From positions 54,258 to 118,257 of the forward strand of contig JBOHUG010000054.1 of NCBI GenBank assembly GCA_050734135.1: DNA of 64,000 nt, given 5' to 3'. Source of the stretch: Bog-877 sp050734135. Lineage in GTDB: Bacteria > Chloroflexota > Dormibacteria > Aeolococcales > Bog-877. The notes under the pieces are model-generated. The model made no database searches. It saw only the letters and a program-made list of their open reading frames with translations, and was not told the origin of the DNA. Positions 27,045-36,135 of the stretch are shown here, piece after piece. The stretch's first letter is position 1, and each line of letters opens with the position of its first letter. Both the position numbers and the translations under genes were made by a program.

Positions 27045-27866
27045 CTAATTACTCGATCCTCCTGAGTTGTTTTGGCTGGGGCCAACCGCCTTCCAGCGCC
27101 TGGTTGCCTCGCTCGCAATGAGCAGCAGAAATGGCGAGCTCACCAGCAGGATGAAAACGATCGGTTGGTGCAACACGTTGAGCAGATAGCCGGCAAACGG
27201 AACTCGATACTCGTACACGCCTAGAATCTGGTCCGGATGAAGCGTGTTGCCGTCGGGGGAAATGTTGGCGTCGCCTTTGGTCTCATACACGGGGTTCTGC
27301 TTGTACGTCTGGGGATTCTGAACAGAGCTGACCTTGTAGATGCGGTGGGTGATCAGCACCGAGGCGGGCGCTGAGGCTGGTCCCGCCTCGAACGTGATCA
27401 CTTGGCCCTTGTGGAGGTGGGCGGCTTGACTGGCGGTCAGGGTGCGGTCCAGGATGACATCGCCCGCGTCGAGGGTGGGGGTCATGGAACCACTAAGGAT
27501 CACCAAGAAGGTCTGACCGAAGACCCGGGGGACGCCCCGGTCACTGGTCCGGGACACGACCGCCAGGAAGATGGCCGTCAGCAACACCAGGACCACAAGG
27601 CCCCCGCCCAGGGTGCCCAGCGCCACTCTGAAGGTGTGCCACCCCCGGCGCGCGGGCGCGGGCGCGCGCGGGCCCGGAACCACCGCCGAGGTGCCGACCT
27701 CTTCCCCCTCCCTCACGGCCGCCGATACTGCCACTGATGGACCCCTACGTCTGGATTCCAAACCCTCTCGCCACCCCTGGAGGCCAGATCCCCCGGGCGA
27801 AGTTCCCCGCCCCGCAGGGATTCTGCGGGAGGAGATAGCTCGCCGTCCAGCGGTACATTGTGACAA
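27045..27866 (-). CDS. sipW: Signal peptidase I, SipW (ER) type
   Basis: This membrane serine peptidase has the catalytic Ser127 in ILSGSMTP and His174 in LITHRIYKV. A histidine in place of the bacterial lysine marks the archaeal/ER-type enzymes such as SipW. A membrane helix runs from about 83 to 105, and a C-terminal helix (IVFILLVSSPFLLLIAS) gives two membrane passes. The N-terminal 75 residues before the first helix are unusual and basic, and the true start may be the GTG for V45. The next gene downstream on the strand is its likely substrate. Confidence 0.88.
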   Translation of the reverse strand: MSQCTAGRRAISSRRIPAGRGTSPGGSGLQGWREGLESRRRGPSVAVSAAVREGEEVGTSAVVPGPRAPAPARRGWHTFRVALGTLGGGLVVLVLLTAIFLAVVSRTSDRGVPRVFGQTFLVILSGSMTPTLDAGDVILDRTLTASQAAHLHKGQVITFEAGPASAPASVLITHRIYKVSSVQNPQTYKQNPVYETKGDANISPDGNTLHPDQILGVYEYRVPFAGYLLNVLHQPIVFILLVSSPFLLLIASEATRRWKAVGPSQNNSGGSSN

Positions 27867-27886
27867 GTTCGTTAGTCAGGTGTCAC
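27860..27886. promoter_or_regulatory. Inverted repeat in divergent promoter region
   Basis: GTGACA at 27860-27865 and TGTCAC at 27881-27886 are complements with a 15-base spacer. They sit between the signal peptidase gene and the divergent anchored protein gene, where a regulator of both would bind. No matching regulator is next to it. Confidence 0.35.
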
Positions 27887-27974
27887 CAGGACGGGACAAA
27901 TTCCGCGAATCTGGGGCCCCCGCCGCGTCTCGGCGCCCGAAACCTTTTCTCGCGGCCGCCCGTATGCCATCCGG

Positions 27975-29279
27975 ATGAAGCTCTCAATTCCGGGCGACGG
28001 CTTGAACGACATCGCTCCGCTCCGAGCGCTCATCCAGGCGGGCAGGAGCCGGATGGGAGCCACGCTGACAGTGAGCATCGTCGCCGCTTCGTTGCTGGCT
28101 CTGACCGTATTCAACTCAGGGGTCGCTCGAACCATGGCGACAGGTCCAGACGAGCTGCTCGCCGCGACCGCCGACTGCCAGGCCAGCCTACCCGCCAGCT
28201 GGCAGTCTGCTGTCGCGTCGGCCCCCACCGCCACCATCGCGGCTGACCCCGACTACCCAAGCCCAGCACCGGGATTCGCGCTAACAGGGGACGGGAAGGA
28301 CTACTTCGCCACCGAGTACTCGGACAAGTGGTCGGGAATCACCGAAATCGATGCAACGACTGAGAGAACTCGGAAGTTGTACAAATTTCCCAGCGGCGGA
28401 AGCGATCAAGTACTCAGCAGTGGCATGGAGGGGAGTTGGCTCGTGTTCTTGGAATGGAACCTCGACGGGCGAGAGCAGCTGCTGGCATGGGACGCATCAA
28501 CCGGATCGACCCAAACGATCGCGGCCACACCCGCGCTGGATGCCGAGGGCCAGATCACCTTCGCGCTGGACCCCGATTCCAATTCGGATGACGTGGCGTG
28601 GTCGCTGGCGGCGGGCAGTCCGAAAGGTGGTCCCCAGACTCCCGAATCCCTTCACCTCCTCTCCTTGACGAGCGGCAACCAGCACCTGGTGCACAGCGGC
28701 CCAGTGGGGAACATCTTCTTCTGGCATAACCAGCTGGACTACTCGATCGCGTCCTCGGATGACGCGCCGAGCTCTGTTGACCACCTCCACTTGCACGCGG
28801 TCTCCTCCACCTCGGGGCAGCAGGTGGCGGTGGCACAGCTCCTCTCCCAGGCGGGGCTCGGCCGCGCGAGCTCGGTCTGGGATTTCCCACAGGGAATCGC
28901 CTGGCAGGAGGGCCGTGCGATCGGAGAGTCCTCGGGTACCGTCTGGATCCTGGGCCGGGACGCCCGCCATCCGGAGCTCGTCTTACCTGGCAGCCAGTTG
29001 GGGCCGCCCAGCAGCGTCTTCTGGGCGGATGGCTACTTCTTCTGGAATTACCTGGCCACACTTCCGGACAGCGGGATCCCCAGTATTCCGTCGACCATGA
29101 TCGTGGTGCTCGGGTCCGGTTCTTCGTTCAAGCTGCCGGACTCCGGCGATGAAGCGGTCGCCCAGGGCAGCTCACTCATCTACTCCTGGGTTGACCAATT
29201 CCCCCCCACCAAGACTGCGGCAGTCTGGAACAATGTGGTGCTGCACCTGAATCAGCTGGCGAGGCTCCCGGGCTGCTGA
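27975..29279 (+). CDS. Membrane-anchored extracytoplasmic protein, beta-propeller-like
   Basis: I do not recognise the family. The 434-residue protein starts with about 28 polar residues, then one membrane helix (about 29-49), and the rest is predicted extracytoplasmic. The body is built of repeated strands with W-x-(S/T) and G-x-(Y/W) elements (GSWLVFLEWNLDG, DDVAWSLAAGS, NIFFWHNQLDYSIA, GYFFWNYLATL), which suggests a seven- or six-bladed propeller of the TolB type. Two cysteines could pair. It is divergent from the SipW/TasA-like operon and may share control with it; a structural or sensing role at the surface is inference. Confidence 0.65.
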   Translation: MKLSIPGDGLNDIAPLRALIQAGRSRMGATLTVSIVAASLLALTVFNSGVARTMATGPDELLAATADCQASLPASWQSAVASAPTATIAADPDYPSPAPGFALTGDGKDYFATEYSDKWSGITEIDATTERTRKLYKFPSGGSDQVLSSGMEGSWLVFLEWNLDGREQLLAWDASTGSTQTIAATPALDAEGQITFALDPDSNSDDVAWSLAAGSPKGGPQTPESLHLLSLTSGNQHLVHSGPVGNIFFWHNQLDYSIASSDDAPSSVDHLHLHAVSSTSGQQVAVAQLLSQAGLGRASSVWDFPQGIAWQEGRAIGESSGTVWILGRDARHPELVLPGSQLGPPSSVFWADGYFFWNYLATLPDSGIPSIPSTMIVVLGSGSSFKLPDSGDEAVAQGSSLIYSWVDQFPPTKTAAVWNNVVLHLNQLARLPGC

Positions 29280-29342
29280 AGGCTGCGGAGCTCCAGCACT
29301 GCCCAATCCACCTCTGCGTAGCTAACTGGCTCGACGCGGCCC

Positions 29343-29684
29343 TCAGCCGGCCAGAAGTTGGGCGAAATCGGTGTCGCGAATAGCCTGAGCGTATTCCGAG
29401 CCGGCCAACTCGATCTCCAAGGCTCGCTCATAAACAAAGGCGTACAGGTCCTGGAACCGGTCCGCCTGGAAGCCGCCTGAGAGCAGGTTCTCTCCCAGGT
29501 CGGGTCGCAGCTCGATCTTCTCCCGCAGCCGCAGGGCCGCGTCCAGGAGGGCAGTGAGGATCTGGACCTCGGATGAGTACTCTTCGATCAGCCCCGCGGC
29601 GGCCTCGTTCTCCTGGAGCTCGACCAGTTTGCGCTGAAGCTCAGCGATCTCAACTTGGTATTCGGCGATGTGAGCGTCTTGCAT
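29343..29684 (-). CDS. Coiled-coil protein of unknown function
   Basis: This 113-residue soluble protein opens with a heptad-patterned helix (about 5-50: EYQVEIAELQRKLVELQE and on), followed by an acidic helical part with FQADRFQDLYAFVYERALEIE. No known domain is recognised. It starts at an ATG 59 bases after the H+-pyrophosphatase stop on the same strand and could be its operon partner. The composition is protein-like and unlike chance frames, so it is probably real. Confidence 0.65.
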   Translation of the reverse strand: MQDAHIAEYQVEIAELQRKLVELQENEAAAGLIEEYSSEVQILTALLDAALRLREKIELRPDLGENLLSGGFQADRFQDLYAFVYERALEIELAGSEYAQAIRDTDFAQLLAG

Positions 29685-29743
29685 GGGGCTCCCGGAGTGA
29701 TCTCGCCTCGACCCGGCTGCCCGCAGCTGGGGCCTTTCCTCTT

Positions 29744-31786
29744 TCAGTGGATCAGAAAATGGGTGGCGACCAAGGGGGCGATCAGGATGGCGATGATGTT
29801 GACCACCTTGATCATGGGATTGATCGCCGGACCGGCGGTGTCCTTGTAGGGATCACCGACGGTGTCGCCGGTGACCGCGGCGGCGTGGGCGTCAGAACCC
29901 TTGCCGCCGTAGTTACCCTCCTCGATGAACTTCTTGGCGTTGTCCCAGGCACCGCCGCCGGAGGTCATCTGCAGGGCCAGGAAGAGTCCCACCACGATGG
30001 TCCCGATCAGGAGCCCACCCAGGGCGACCGGACCCAGCAGGAAGCCCACCAGGAGCGGGGCCGCGACCGGAATCAGGCCCGGCAGGATCATCTCCCGCTG
30101 GGCGGCCCTGGTGACGATGGCGACGCAGCGGCCGTAGAGCGGGCGACCGGTGCCCTCCATGATCCCGGGGATCTCTTTGAACTGGCGGCGCACTTCCTCG
30201 ACCACTTCGCCCGCGGCGCGACCCACCGCCTGCATCGAGAGCGAGGCGAAGAGGACGGGCAGGATCCCCCCGAACAAGAGTCCGACGATCACCCGCGGGT
30301 TGTTGAGGCTGAAGTCGAAGTGGTGGTGGCCCAGGGTCTGGGTGTAGCCGGCGAAGAGCACCAGGGCCGCCAGCGCCGCCGACCCGATCGCGTAGCCCTT
30401 GGTGACCGCCTTGGTGGTGTTGCCCACCGCGTCCAGAGGATCGGTGATGGCCCTGACCGCCTCAGGCAGGTCGGCCATCTCAGCGATCCCACCGGCGTTG
30501 TCGGTAATCGGCCCGTAGGCGTCGATGGCGACCACGATGCCCACCATGCTGAGCAGGCTCATGGCGGCGATGGCGATGCCGTAGAGCCCAGCCAGCGCGT
30601 AGGCGCCCAGGATTCCGATTCCTATCACCAGGACTGGAAGGGCGGCCGCCTCCAGCCCCACCGCCAGCCCGGAGATGATGTTGGTGGCGTGGCCGGTCTG
30701 GGAGGCTCGGGCGACGCTCTTGACCGGGTTGAACTGACCTCCGGTGAAGTATTCGGTGATGGCCACGATCAGGATCGTGATCACTACCCCGATCACCCCC
30801 GCCCAGACCAGGTTCAGGACCGGGTGGCCAAGCACCTTGGACGAGAGGCCACCGTTGCTCTTCAGCACCAGGGTCACGATCAGGAAGCCGACGATCGAGA
30901 AGATCCCCGCTCCCACCAGTCCCCGATAGAGAGCACCCATGATCCAGCCGCCCTTTCCGATTCGCACGAATAAAGTGCCGAAGATGGACGCCAGCACTCC
31001 AACCGCTCCCAACAGCAGTGGGTAGATGGTGAAGCCGAAGTTGTGGAACTCGAGACCACCCAGGAGCATCGCCGCCACCGCGGTAACGGCGTAGGTCTCG
31101 AACAGGTCCGCGGCCATACCGGCGCAGTCACCGACGTTGTCACCCACGTTGTCCGCGATCACCGCAGGGTTTCGCGGGTCATCCTCGGGAATGCCGACTT
31201 CGATCTTGCCGACCAGGTCCGCCCCGACGTCGGCGGCCTTGGTGTAGATGCCGCCCCCCAGCCTGGCGAAAACGGAGATCAGGGATGCTCCAAGGGCCAG
31301 CCCCACGATCGCCGACGGCTGGTCGAGGATCCAGAAGGCGATGGTGACTCCCAAGAGGCCAAAGCCGACCACGAAGAATCCGGTCACAGCGCCCCCGTTG
31401 AAGGCCACCTTGAGAGCGGGCCCCAGCCCCCGGCGGGCCGCCTCTGCGGTCCGGTAGTTGCTGCGTACCGAGACGTTCATCCCCACGTACCCGGCGCTGG
31501 CCGATAGGGTGGCTCCGAAGAGGAAGAGAAGAGCGGTCTTCCAGCCCAAGGCGGAGTTGATGAAACCGCCCAGGTACAGCACAATGGCCAGCACCAGGCC
31601 GATCGCCGCGATGATCGTGTACTGCCGGTTGAGGTAGGCCGAGGCGCCCTCGCGGATCGCCTGGCCGATCTCCTGCATGCGTTCGTTGCCGGGCGACTGG
31701 CGCATCACCCCGACGGCCAGATAGGCGCCGTAAGCCAAGGCCAGGAGTCCGGCGATCAGCACCGGAATCAGCACGGTTCGGGTCAT
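29744..31786 (-). CDS. hppA: Membrane proton-translocating pyrophosphatase, K+-independent type
   Basis: This 680-residue protein has about 16 membrane helices and couples hydrolysis of pyrophosphate to proton export. The pyrophosphate/Mg site is clear: DVGADLVGKIEVGIPEDDPR, then DNVGDNVGDCAGMAADLFE, and near the C-terminus GDTVGDPYKDTAGPAINP. The segment GNTTKAVTKGYAIGSAA carries the lysine and threonine that mark the K+-independent H+-pumping class; K+-dependent enzymes have alanine there. The ATG follows CCGGAGGATC. It probably supports energy saving under low-energy or acid stress. Confidence 0.95.
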   Translation of the reverse strand: MTRTVLIPVLIAGLLALAYGAYLAVGVMRQSPGNERMQEIGQAIREGASAYLNRQYTIIAAIGLVLAIVLYLGGFINSALGWKTALLFLFGATLSASAGYVGMNVSVRSNYRTAEAARRGLGPALKVAFNGGAVTGFFVVGFGLLGVTIAFWILDQPSAIVGLALGASLISVFARLGGGIYTKAADVGADLVGKIEVGIPEDDPRNPAVIADNVGDNVGDCAGMAADLFETYAVTAVAAMLLGGLEFHNFGFTIYPLLLGAVGVLASIFGTLFVRIGKGGWIMGALYRGLVGAGIFSIVGFLIVTLVLKSNGGLSSKVLGHPVLNLVWAGVIGVVITILIVAITEYFTGGQFNPVKSVARASQTGHATNIISGLAVGLEAAALPVLVIGIGILGAYALAGLYGIAIAAMSLLSMVGIVVAIDAYGPITDNAGGIAEMADLPEAVRAITDPLDAVGNTTKAVTKGYAIGSAALAALVLFAGYTQTLGHHHFDFSLNNPRVIVGLLFGGILPVLFASLSMQAVGRAAGEVVEEVRRQFKEIPGIMEGTGRPLYGRCVAIVTRAAQREMILPGLIPVAAPLLVGFLLGPVALGGLLIGTIVVGLFLALQMTSGGGAWDNAKKFIEEGNYGGKGSDAHAAAVTGDTVGDPYKDTAGPAINPMIKVVNIIAILIAPLVATHFLIH

Positions 31787-32201
31787 AGCGGGGTGATCCT
31801 CCGGCCGCGCGCGGCGGCATGTGAGCAGAAAAGTGAGGTGCTCCGCCCTTCCCTTCCTAAAGGAGCGACGTTGACCGGAGCCGCCGAATTATATCGGCGA
31901 GGGATCCTCCGCGACCATCCCGTCCCCTGAGTGGAGTCGGCGCCGGAGCTAGAGGGCGGGAGACGCAGCCTCTTCCTTGACGTGCCCCAGTGCCGTCACC
32001 GGAGAACGGGTGCTCAGGCTGACCGGCGCTGGTGGCTGGTGGACTCGGCGCTGGGGCGGAAAGCAAGATCCCGGGAAGCAGTTCATTCCGAGCGGTGGGT
32101 CCAGCGAAGAACCGTGGATGAGTGCCAATGCCGAGATCGAACAGCCTGCTGAAAATGCCCTGCGTAGGCTAGCTGGGGCTACCGCCCAGCTTCTCCCGCG
32201 T
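31787..32201. other. Intergenic region upstream of hppA
   Basis: These 415 bases lie between hppA and the VOC gene, both on the minus strand. They must hold the hppA promoter and the VOC terminator. Only short frames of chance composition are seen. Confidence 0.45.
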
Positions 32202-32624
32202 TCAGGTGGGCCAGCGGCGGAGTGGCGAGCGATCGCCGACTGACCAGTTGTGGCCGAACGGGTCAGAGAAGCCACCCTGGCGATGGGTCCCCCACGGCAT
32301 CTCATGGTCCACCACCTCGGAGCCAGGGGAGGCGCCATGGTCGATCGCCTGTCGGACCAGGCGATCAGGATCGTCCACGAATAGCTCGATACGTGTGCTC
32401 GTGGCTCCGACGCGATCGGGGCTGAGCTCGGTCGGGTTGGCCGGGTTGGCCTCGTGAAGGAAAAAGGGGGCGCCGGCGATCTCCAGGCCGGCAACGCCAC
32501 CGAGATTCCAGAGCTCGCGGGCCCCGAGCGCCTCCCGGTACCAAGCGAGCGCGGCCTCCGCATCCGCCACGATGAGCATCACAGAGATCGAGGTCGGTGT
32601 GGACGCGTTGTCGTAATCCTTCAA
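32202..32624 (-). CDS. VOC family protein, PhnB-like
   Basis: This 140-residue protein has the VOC/glyoxalase pattern: VMLIVADAEAALAWYREALGA, then LEIAGAPFFLHEA, and a second half with RIELFVDDPDRLVRQAIDHGA, ending FSDPFGHNWSVGDR, the DPFGHxW signature of the PhnB-like branch. The reaction is unknown; some relatives bind drugs or act as epimerases. It stands alone in the genome window. Confidence 0.82.
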   Translation of the reverse strand: MKDYDNASTPTSISVMLIVADAEAALAWYREALGARELWNLGGVAGLEIAGAPFFLHEANPANPTELSPDRVGATSTRIELFVDDPDRLVRQAIDHGASPGSEVVDHEMPWGTHRQGGFSDPFGHNWSVGDRSPLRRWPT

Positions 32625-33134
32625 TGCCGTCCCATCCTGATGGAGAGTTCTGACGAATTCACCAGGCTACCAATGATGCCCTAGCGGTTGAGAAGCCCCC
32701 GGGGAGTCTGATCGGGACGCCAGTTCCTAAAAGAGACCCGGTGTGGGTTGCAGCACCCCCTCCTCGGCAGCGCTCCTGGTATCCACGGCTCCCGGCCAGG
32801 TCGCCCGCGGAGATCATCCGATCCGGCCGATCAACGTCATCGCCAGAACAGCGCCGACCATCCCTTGCACTGACCTCGGTGCCGGGTACGACCGGAACGA
32901 CGAAGAACTGCGGCCAAGGTGGCACCACTGGTAACTGGTCCTGCCCTGGACAAGGAGCCAGGCGCGCCGAAGGTAGCCTCCGGATGGACCGCCTGGCCGG
33001 CCACAGATAGAGTCCTTTCGCGGCCACGGCGTGGCCAAGAACGGGAAGCGGCACCACCAACGATCGAGGACGCGGGCGATGATTGGCGTGGGAGGGCGAC
33101 CATCGGCTCCGGCGCTTCAACAAATGGAGGCAAT
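32625..33134. other. Intergenic region between VOC and CinA-like genes
   Basis: These 510 bases separate divergent genes. Frames on both strands lack ribosome sites and protein-like composition. No tRNA, repeat or clear promoter was found. Confidence 0.4.
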
Positions 33135-33905
33135 TTGCTCAGCTGGATCGTCGCGGTGGGGGATGAGCTCCTCTCCGGTCACACCCAGGACTCCAACTCG
33201 ACCTGGCTCGCCCACCGGCTCGCGGAGAGCCCATACCCCTGCGCTCGGATCGTGGTGGTGCCGGACCAGGTCGTGGCGATCGCCGAGGAGCTGCGCACCG
33301 CCGCCTCCTCAGGAGCTGAGAGGGTCTTCTGCTGTGGCGGTCTAGGCCCGACTCCGGACGACCGCACGATGGCGGCGGTGGCGCTGATGCTGGGGGTGAA
33401 ACTGGTTGAGGATCCGACGGTCCTGGCGAAGGTCAGAGATCGAGTCGCCCGCCGCTTTCGGGAGGGGAGGGCGACCAGTCTCGAGCCCAATCCCGGCACT
33501 CTGAAGATGGCCTACATCCCGGAAGGATCCGCCGTGCTGCCAAATCCAGTGGGAGGCGCTCCGCCGTTGGCGATCCCGCTCTCCGGGCCGGGAGAGAGGC
33601 GCTGGCTCTTCGTGCTGCCTGGGGTCCCGGCTGAGCTGCGCGCCATCTTCGATCAGGAGATCGAGCCCGCCTACCTCAGCGGCGGGGGCGGTCGGCGGTA
33701 CCAGGAGTTATATTTTCCCGATCTGGCCGAGTCGACCTTCTTTCCTGTGTTGACCGAGTTGGAGCAGAGCCACCCGCAGGTGAGCTTCGGCTCCTATCCG
33801 CAGCCCCAGGGGGGTGTCATCATCCGCGCCAGCGCGGTTGACAAGGAGGCGCTCGAGGTCGGCTTCAGGGAGTTGCAGCGGCTGGCAGCGCCGCTCGGCC
33901 GTTAG
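33135..33905 (+). CDS. CinA-like molybdopterin-binding-fold protein
   Basis: This 256-residue protein has the MoaB/CinA N-terminal fold: WIVAVGDELLSGHTQDSNSTWLAHRL, GAERVFCCGGLGPTPDDRTMAAVALML and LPGVPAELRAIFDQEI. Many bacteria use this domain in a pyrophosphatase or nicotinamide-nucleotide-related enzyme; the C-terminal deamidase domain of full CinA is absent, so this is a short stand-alone form. The TTG start at 33135 follows GGAGG by four bases; the frame is open further up, but that part is not protein-like. Its stop overlaps the stop of the convergent zinc-ribbon gene. Confidence 0.85.
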   Translation: MLSWIVAVGDELLSGHTQDSNSTWLAHRLAESPYPCARIVVVPDQVVAIAEELRTAASSGAERVFCCGGLGPTPDDRTMAAVALMLGVKLVEDPTVLAKVRDRVARRFREGRATSLEPNPGTLKMAYIPEGSAVLPNPVGGAPPLAIPLSGPGERRWLFVLPGVPAELRAIFDQEIEPAYLSGGGGRRYQELYFPDLAESTFFPVLTELEQSHPQVSFGSYPQPQGGVIIRASAVDKEALEVGFRELQRLAAPLGR

Positions 33906-34225
33906 CGCGCGGCCCGGTGGTTCTCGAAGCAGTTGCTGCAGTAAACCGGGCGGTCGTACTTGGGCTGGAACGGCACCTGAGTCATGTTGCCGCAGTCGGC
34001 GCAGACCACGTCGAACATCTGCCGTGGGGGCCTGGGCCCAGCTGAGGCGTAACCATTCGATCCCTGGCGGGAAGCCTTGGCCAGTTGGCGGCACGGCTGA
34101 CACCTGGTGGGCTGATTTACCAGTCCCTTGGACTGATAGAACTGCTGCTCTCCGGCAGTGAAGATGAACTCCGAGCCGCACTCGCGGCAGGTTAGGGTAA
34201 CGTCGGCGAGGCTCAATCCGAGCAT
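33902..34225 (-). CDS. Double zinc-ribbon protein
   Basis: This 107-residue protein has two four-cysteine zinc sites: C13/C16 (TCRECGSEF) with C42/C45 (RCQPC), and C75/C78 (VCADCGN) with C96/C99 (YCSNCFE). The block EFIFTAGEQQFYQSKGL followed by PTRC is that of a small zinc-ribbon family common in Chloroflexota and Actinobacteriota, of unknown job, presumably nucleic-acid or protein binding. The ATG at 34225 gives a complete domain. It converges on the CinA-like gene with a four-base overlap of stop codons. Confidence 0.85.
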   Translation of the reverse strand: MLGLSLADVTLTCRECGSEFIFTAGEQQFYQSKGLVNQPTRCQPCRQLAKASRQGSNGYASAGPRPPRQMFDVVCADCGNMTQVPFQPKYDRPVYCSNCFENHRAAR

Positions 34226-34353
34226 CCTCCAAATCGCGTTCTGGCCAGGACTGCTCGGTCGTGCCTTGAATCGCCGCCCGGGACTTCGTCTGGCGGGCGC
34301 AACTATAGCAGGGGCGCCAGGAATATGCGCCCAATTTGGTAGGCAGGCTCACC

Positions 34354-35193
34354 TCAAAAGGTGAAGAGTTCGATCCCACCCGCCACCGGCAGGCTCACCC
34401 CGGTGATATATCCCGCTTCGGGACTGGCTAAAAAGCAAATTGCGTGGGCAACGTCCTCAGGCTTCCCCGCGGCCCGCATGGCCGTTCGCAGCACCATCCG
34501 CTCTCGCATGCCGGGCGGACTGGTGTTGAAGGCCTCGGTGGCGATTACCCCCGGCACGATGGCGTTGCTGGTGATCCCGTGGCGGGCTCCCTCCAGCGCG
34601 GCGGAGCGCATCAGCCCCAGCAATCCAGCCTTGGTGGTGCTGTAGCTGGACTGTCCGAATCCCCCCAGCGTGCCGGCTACCGAGGACATGTAGATGAGCC
34701 GCCCAAAGCCGCCCTCGCGCAGGTAGGGCCAAGCTGCCTGGGTGCAGTTGAAGGCGCCGCTCAGGTTGACGTTAAGGTCCCTCTCCCAGAGCTCGGGGGA
34801 CTGGTCACTCAGCTGGCCCAAGTGGTCGAGCGTGCCGGCGTTGTTCACCAGGATGTCGATTCCGCCGAACTCTCCCGCCGCCTGCTCCATCACCGCCTGT
34901 ACCTGCTGGCGGTTGGTCACATCCATCTGAAATGCGCGCGAACGCCGCCCCAGCTCACGGATCTCCGCAGCGGTCTGCTCGGAATACACCACTTTCTCGG
35001 CAGCCATCACCTGCGCCAGCACGCTCGCGCTCCGTTCCGCGACCTGGACCAAGTCGGGATCGGACTCGATGAGGATGTCGGTCACCACCACGTCCGCTCC
35101 AGCCCGCGCCAGCGCCAGGCAGTCCGCCCGGCCCAGACCCCGCGAGGCACCGGTCACCAGGGCCACCTTGCCGGAGAGGTCGAACATCGCCAT
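34354..35193 (-). CDS. SDR family oxidoreductase
   Basis: This is a classical short-chain dehydrogenase of 279 residues. The cofactor motif TGASRGLG is at 14-21, NNAG is in the middle (ILVNNAGTL), and the catalytic serine, tyrosine and lysine are in YMSSVAG and SYSTTKAG. The end INITGVSLPVAGG-like segment (YITGVSLPVAGG) is typical. An insert of about 20 residues after VVVTDILIE, also seen in actinobacterial mycofactocin-type SDRs, lengthens the adenine-binding loop. The likely substrate is a hydroxy- or keto-acyl or steroid-type alcohol; it cannot be told. Confidence 0.92.
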   Translation of the reverse strand: MAMFDLSGKVALVTGASRGLGRADCLALARAGADVVVTDILIESDPDLVQVAERSASVLAQVMAAEKVVYSEQTAAEIRELGRRSRAFQMDVTNRQQVQAVMEQAAGEFGGIDILVNNAGTLDHLGQLSDQSPELWERDLNVNLSGAFNCTQAAWPYLREGGFGRLIYMSSVAGTLGGFGQSSYSTTKAGLLGLMRSAALEGARHGITSNAIVPGVIATEAFNTSPPGMRERMVLRTAMRAAGKPEDVAHAICFLASPEAGYITGVSLPVAGGIELFTF

Positions 35194-35388
35194 CGGCCGA
35201 GTTTAGCCATCTAGGCAGTGCGCCTCCGGCGACCCATACCCCCCCGGCGGGCGGTGCATAGCGCGAGCTCCGGAAGCCGTGCGCTCCGGTAGGATTCAGC
35301 CGGTGGCCGCAGCGAGCAACCGCCTTCGGCCATCCCTTCAGCCCTGAGGAGTCAAGGCGGCGCCGCTCTGATCCTGCAAAGCACCACG

Positions 35389-36114
35389 TTGATCCAGATC
35401 TCATCAGTCGTCGGCCGGTCGCCCCGCTCGAGGTTGCGTCGCCTGTCCTTGAGCTCAAGCGCCATCGCGGCGACCCTCGTCATCGCCTCTTGTGCAGCCG
35501 CTGCCAACGGAGTCCAACACAAGTCCGCTCCCGCCATCCTGCGGGCCGCCGCCCAGGCGCTCGGATCGGCTCGGTCCTTTGAGATCGTGGCCACCTCCAC
35601 GGCTCCGAGTGGCCCGGGTACACTCAATTTCGAGTTCGAGGGGGCGAACGAAGGGGAGGGGACCTTCACCTCCCCTTCGGTCACGTTTCAAGCGGAGGAG
35701 CTGGGGGGAATCGACTACTTCCGAAGCAAAACTCTCTGGACCCAGGTCGGCGGAGCCAGTCTGCAGTCGGCCCTGGGCGACCGCTGGGTGTACATCTCCG
35801 CCAAGAGTGCCACCGCCGCCCAGCTGACCCTGGCCTTCGGCGAGCTGACCTCACCAAAAGAGCTGGCTCTGAGCCTCAGCAAGAGCGCTCCGGACGCCGT
35901 CCGGGGAAAGCAGAGCAACTTCCAGGGCCACCCGGTGATCGCCGTCGACGAGCCCCCGCACGGAGCGCTCTACGTCGCCACCACCGGCTCCCCTTATCCC
36001 CTGCGCTGGGTGCAGACCCCCACCGCCCAAGTCGACTTCACGGAGTTCGGGAAGAAGTTCCACCTGAGGGCGCCCAAGAAGCCTCTCAACCTAGCGGCCA
36101 TCATCTCGGGCTGA
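35389..36114 (+). CDS. Lipoprotein, LppX/LolA-like fold
   Basis: This 241-residue exported lipoprotein has an N-terminal basic stretch, a hydrophobic helix and a lipobox VIASC with cysteine at about residue 34. The mature part (AAAQALGSARSFEIVATST, then GTFTSPSVTFQAEELGGIDYFRSKTLW, then DRWVYISAKS) follows the half-barrel pattern of LppX/LprG/LolA-type lipid carriers. It should sit on the outer face of the membrane and may carry a lipid or signal. The start codon is not certain (an upstream position or the ATC-rich stretch is possible). It is followed 22 bases later by a LysE-type exporter. Confidence 0.75.
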   Translation: MIQISSVVGRSPRSRLRRLSLSSSAIAATLVIASCAAAANGVQHKSAPAILRAAAQALGSARSFEIVATSTAPSGPGTLNFEFEGANEGEGTFTSPSVTFQAEELGGIDYFRSKTLWTQVGGASLQSALGDRWVYISAKSATAAQLTLAFGELTSPKELALSLSKSAPDAVRGKQSNFQGHPVIAVDEPPHGALYVATTGSPYPLRWVQTPTAQVDFTEFGKKFHLRAPKKPLNLAAIISG

Positions 36115-36135
36115 ACTCCCTCTATCCTCCCCGGT

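Noticed and set aside
29573..30973. 466-codon plus-strand frame antisense to hppA
   Set aside because: It is opposite the conserved pyrophosphatase and shows no domain.
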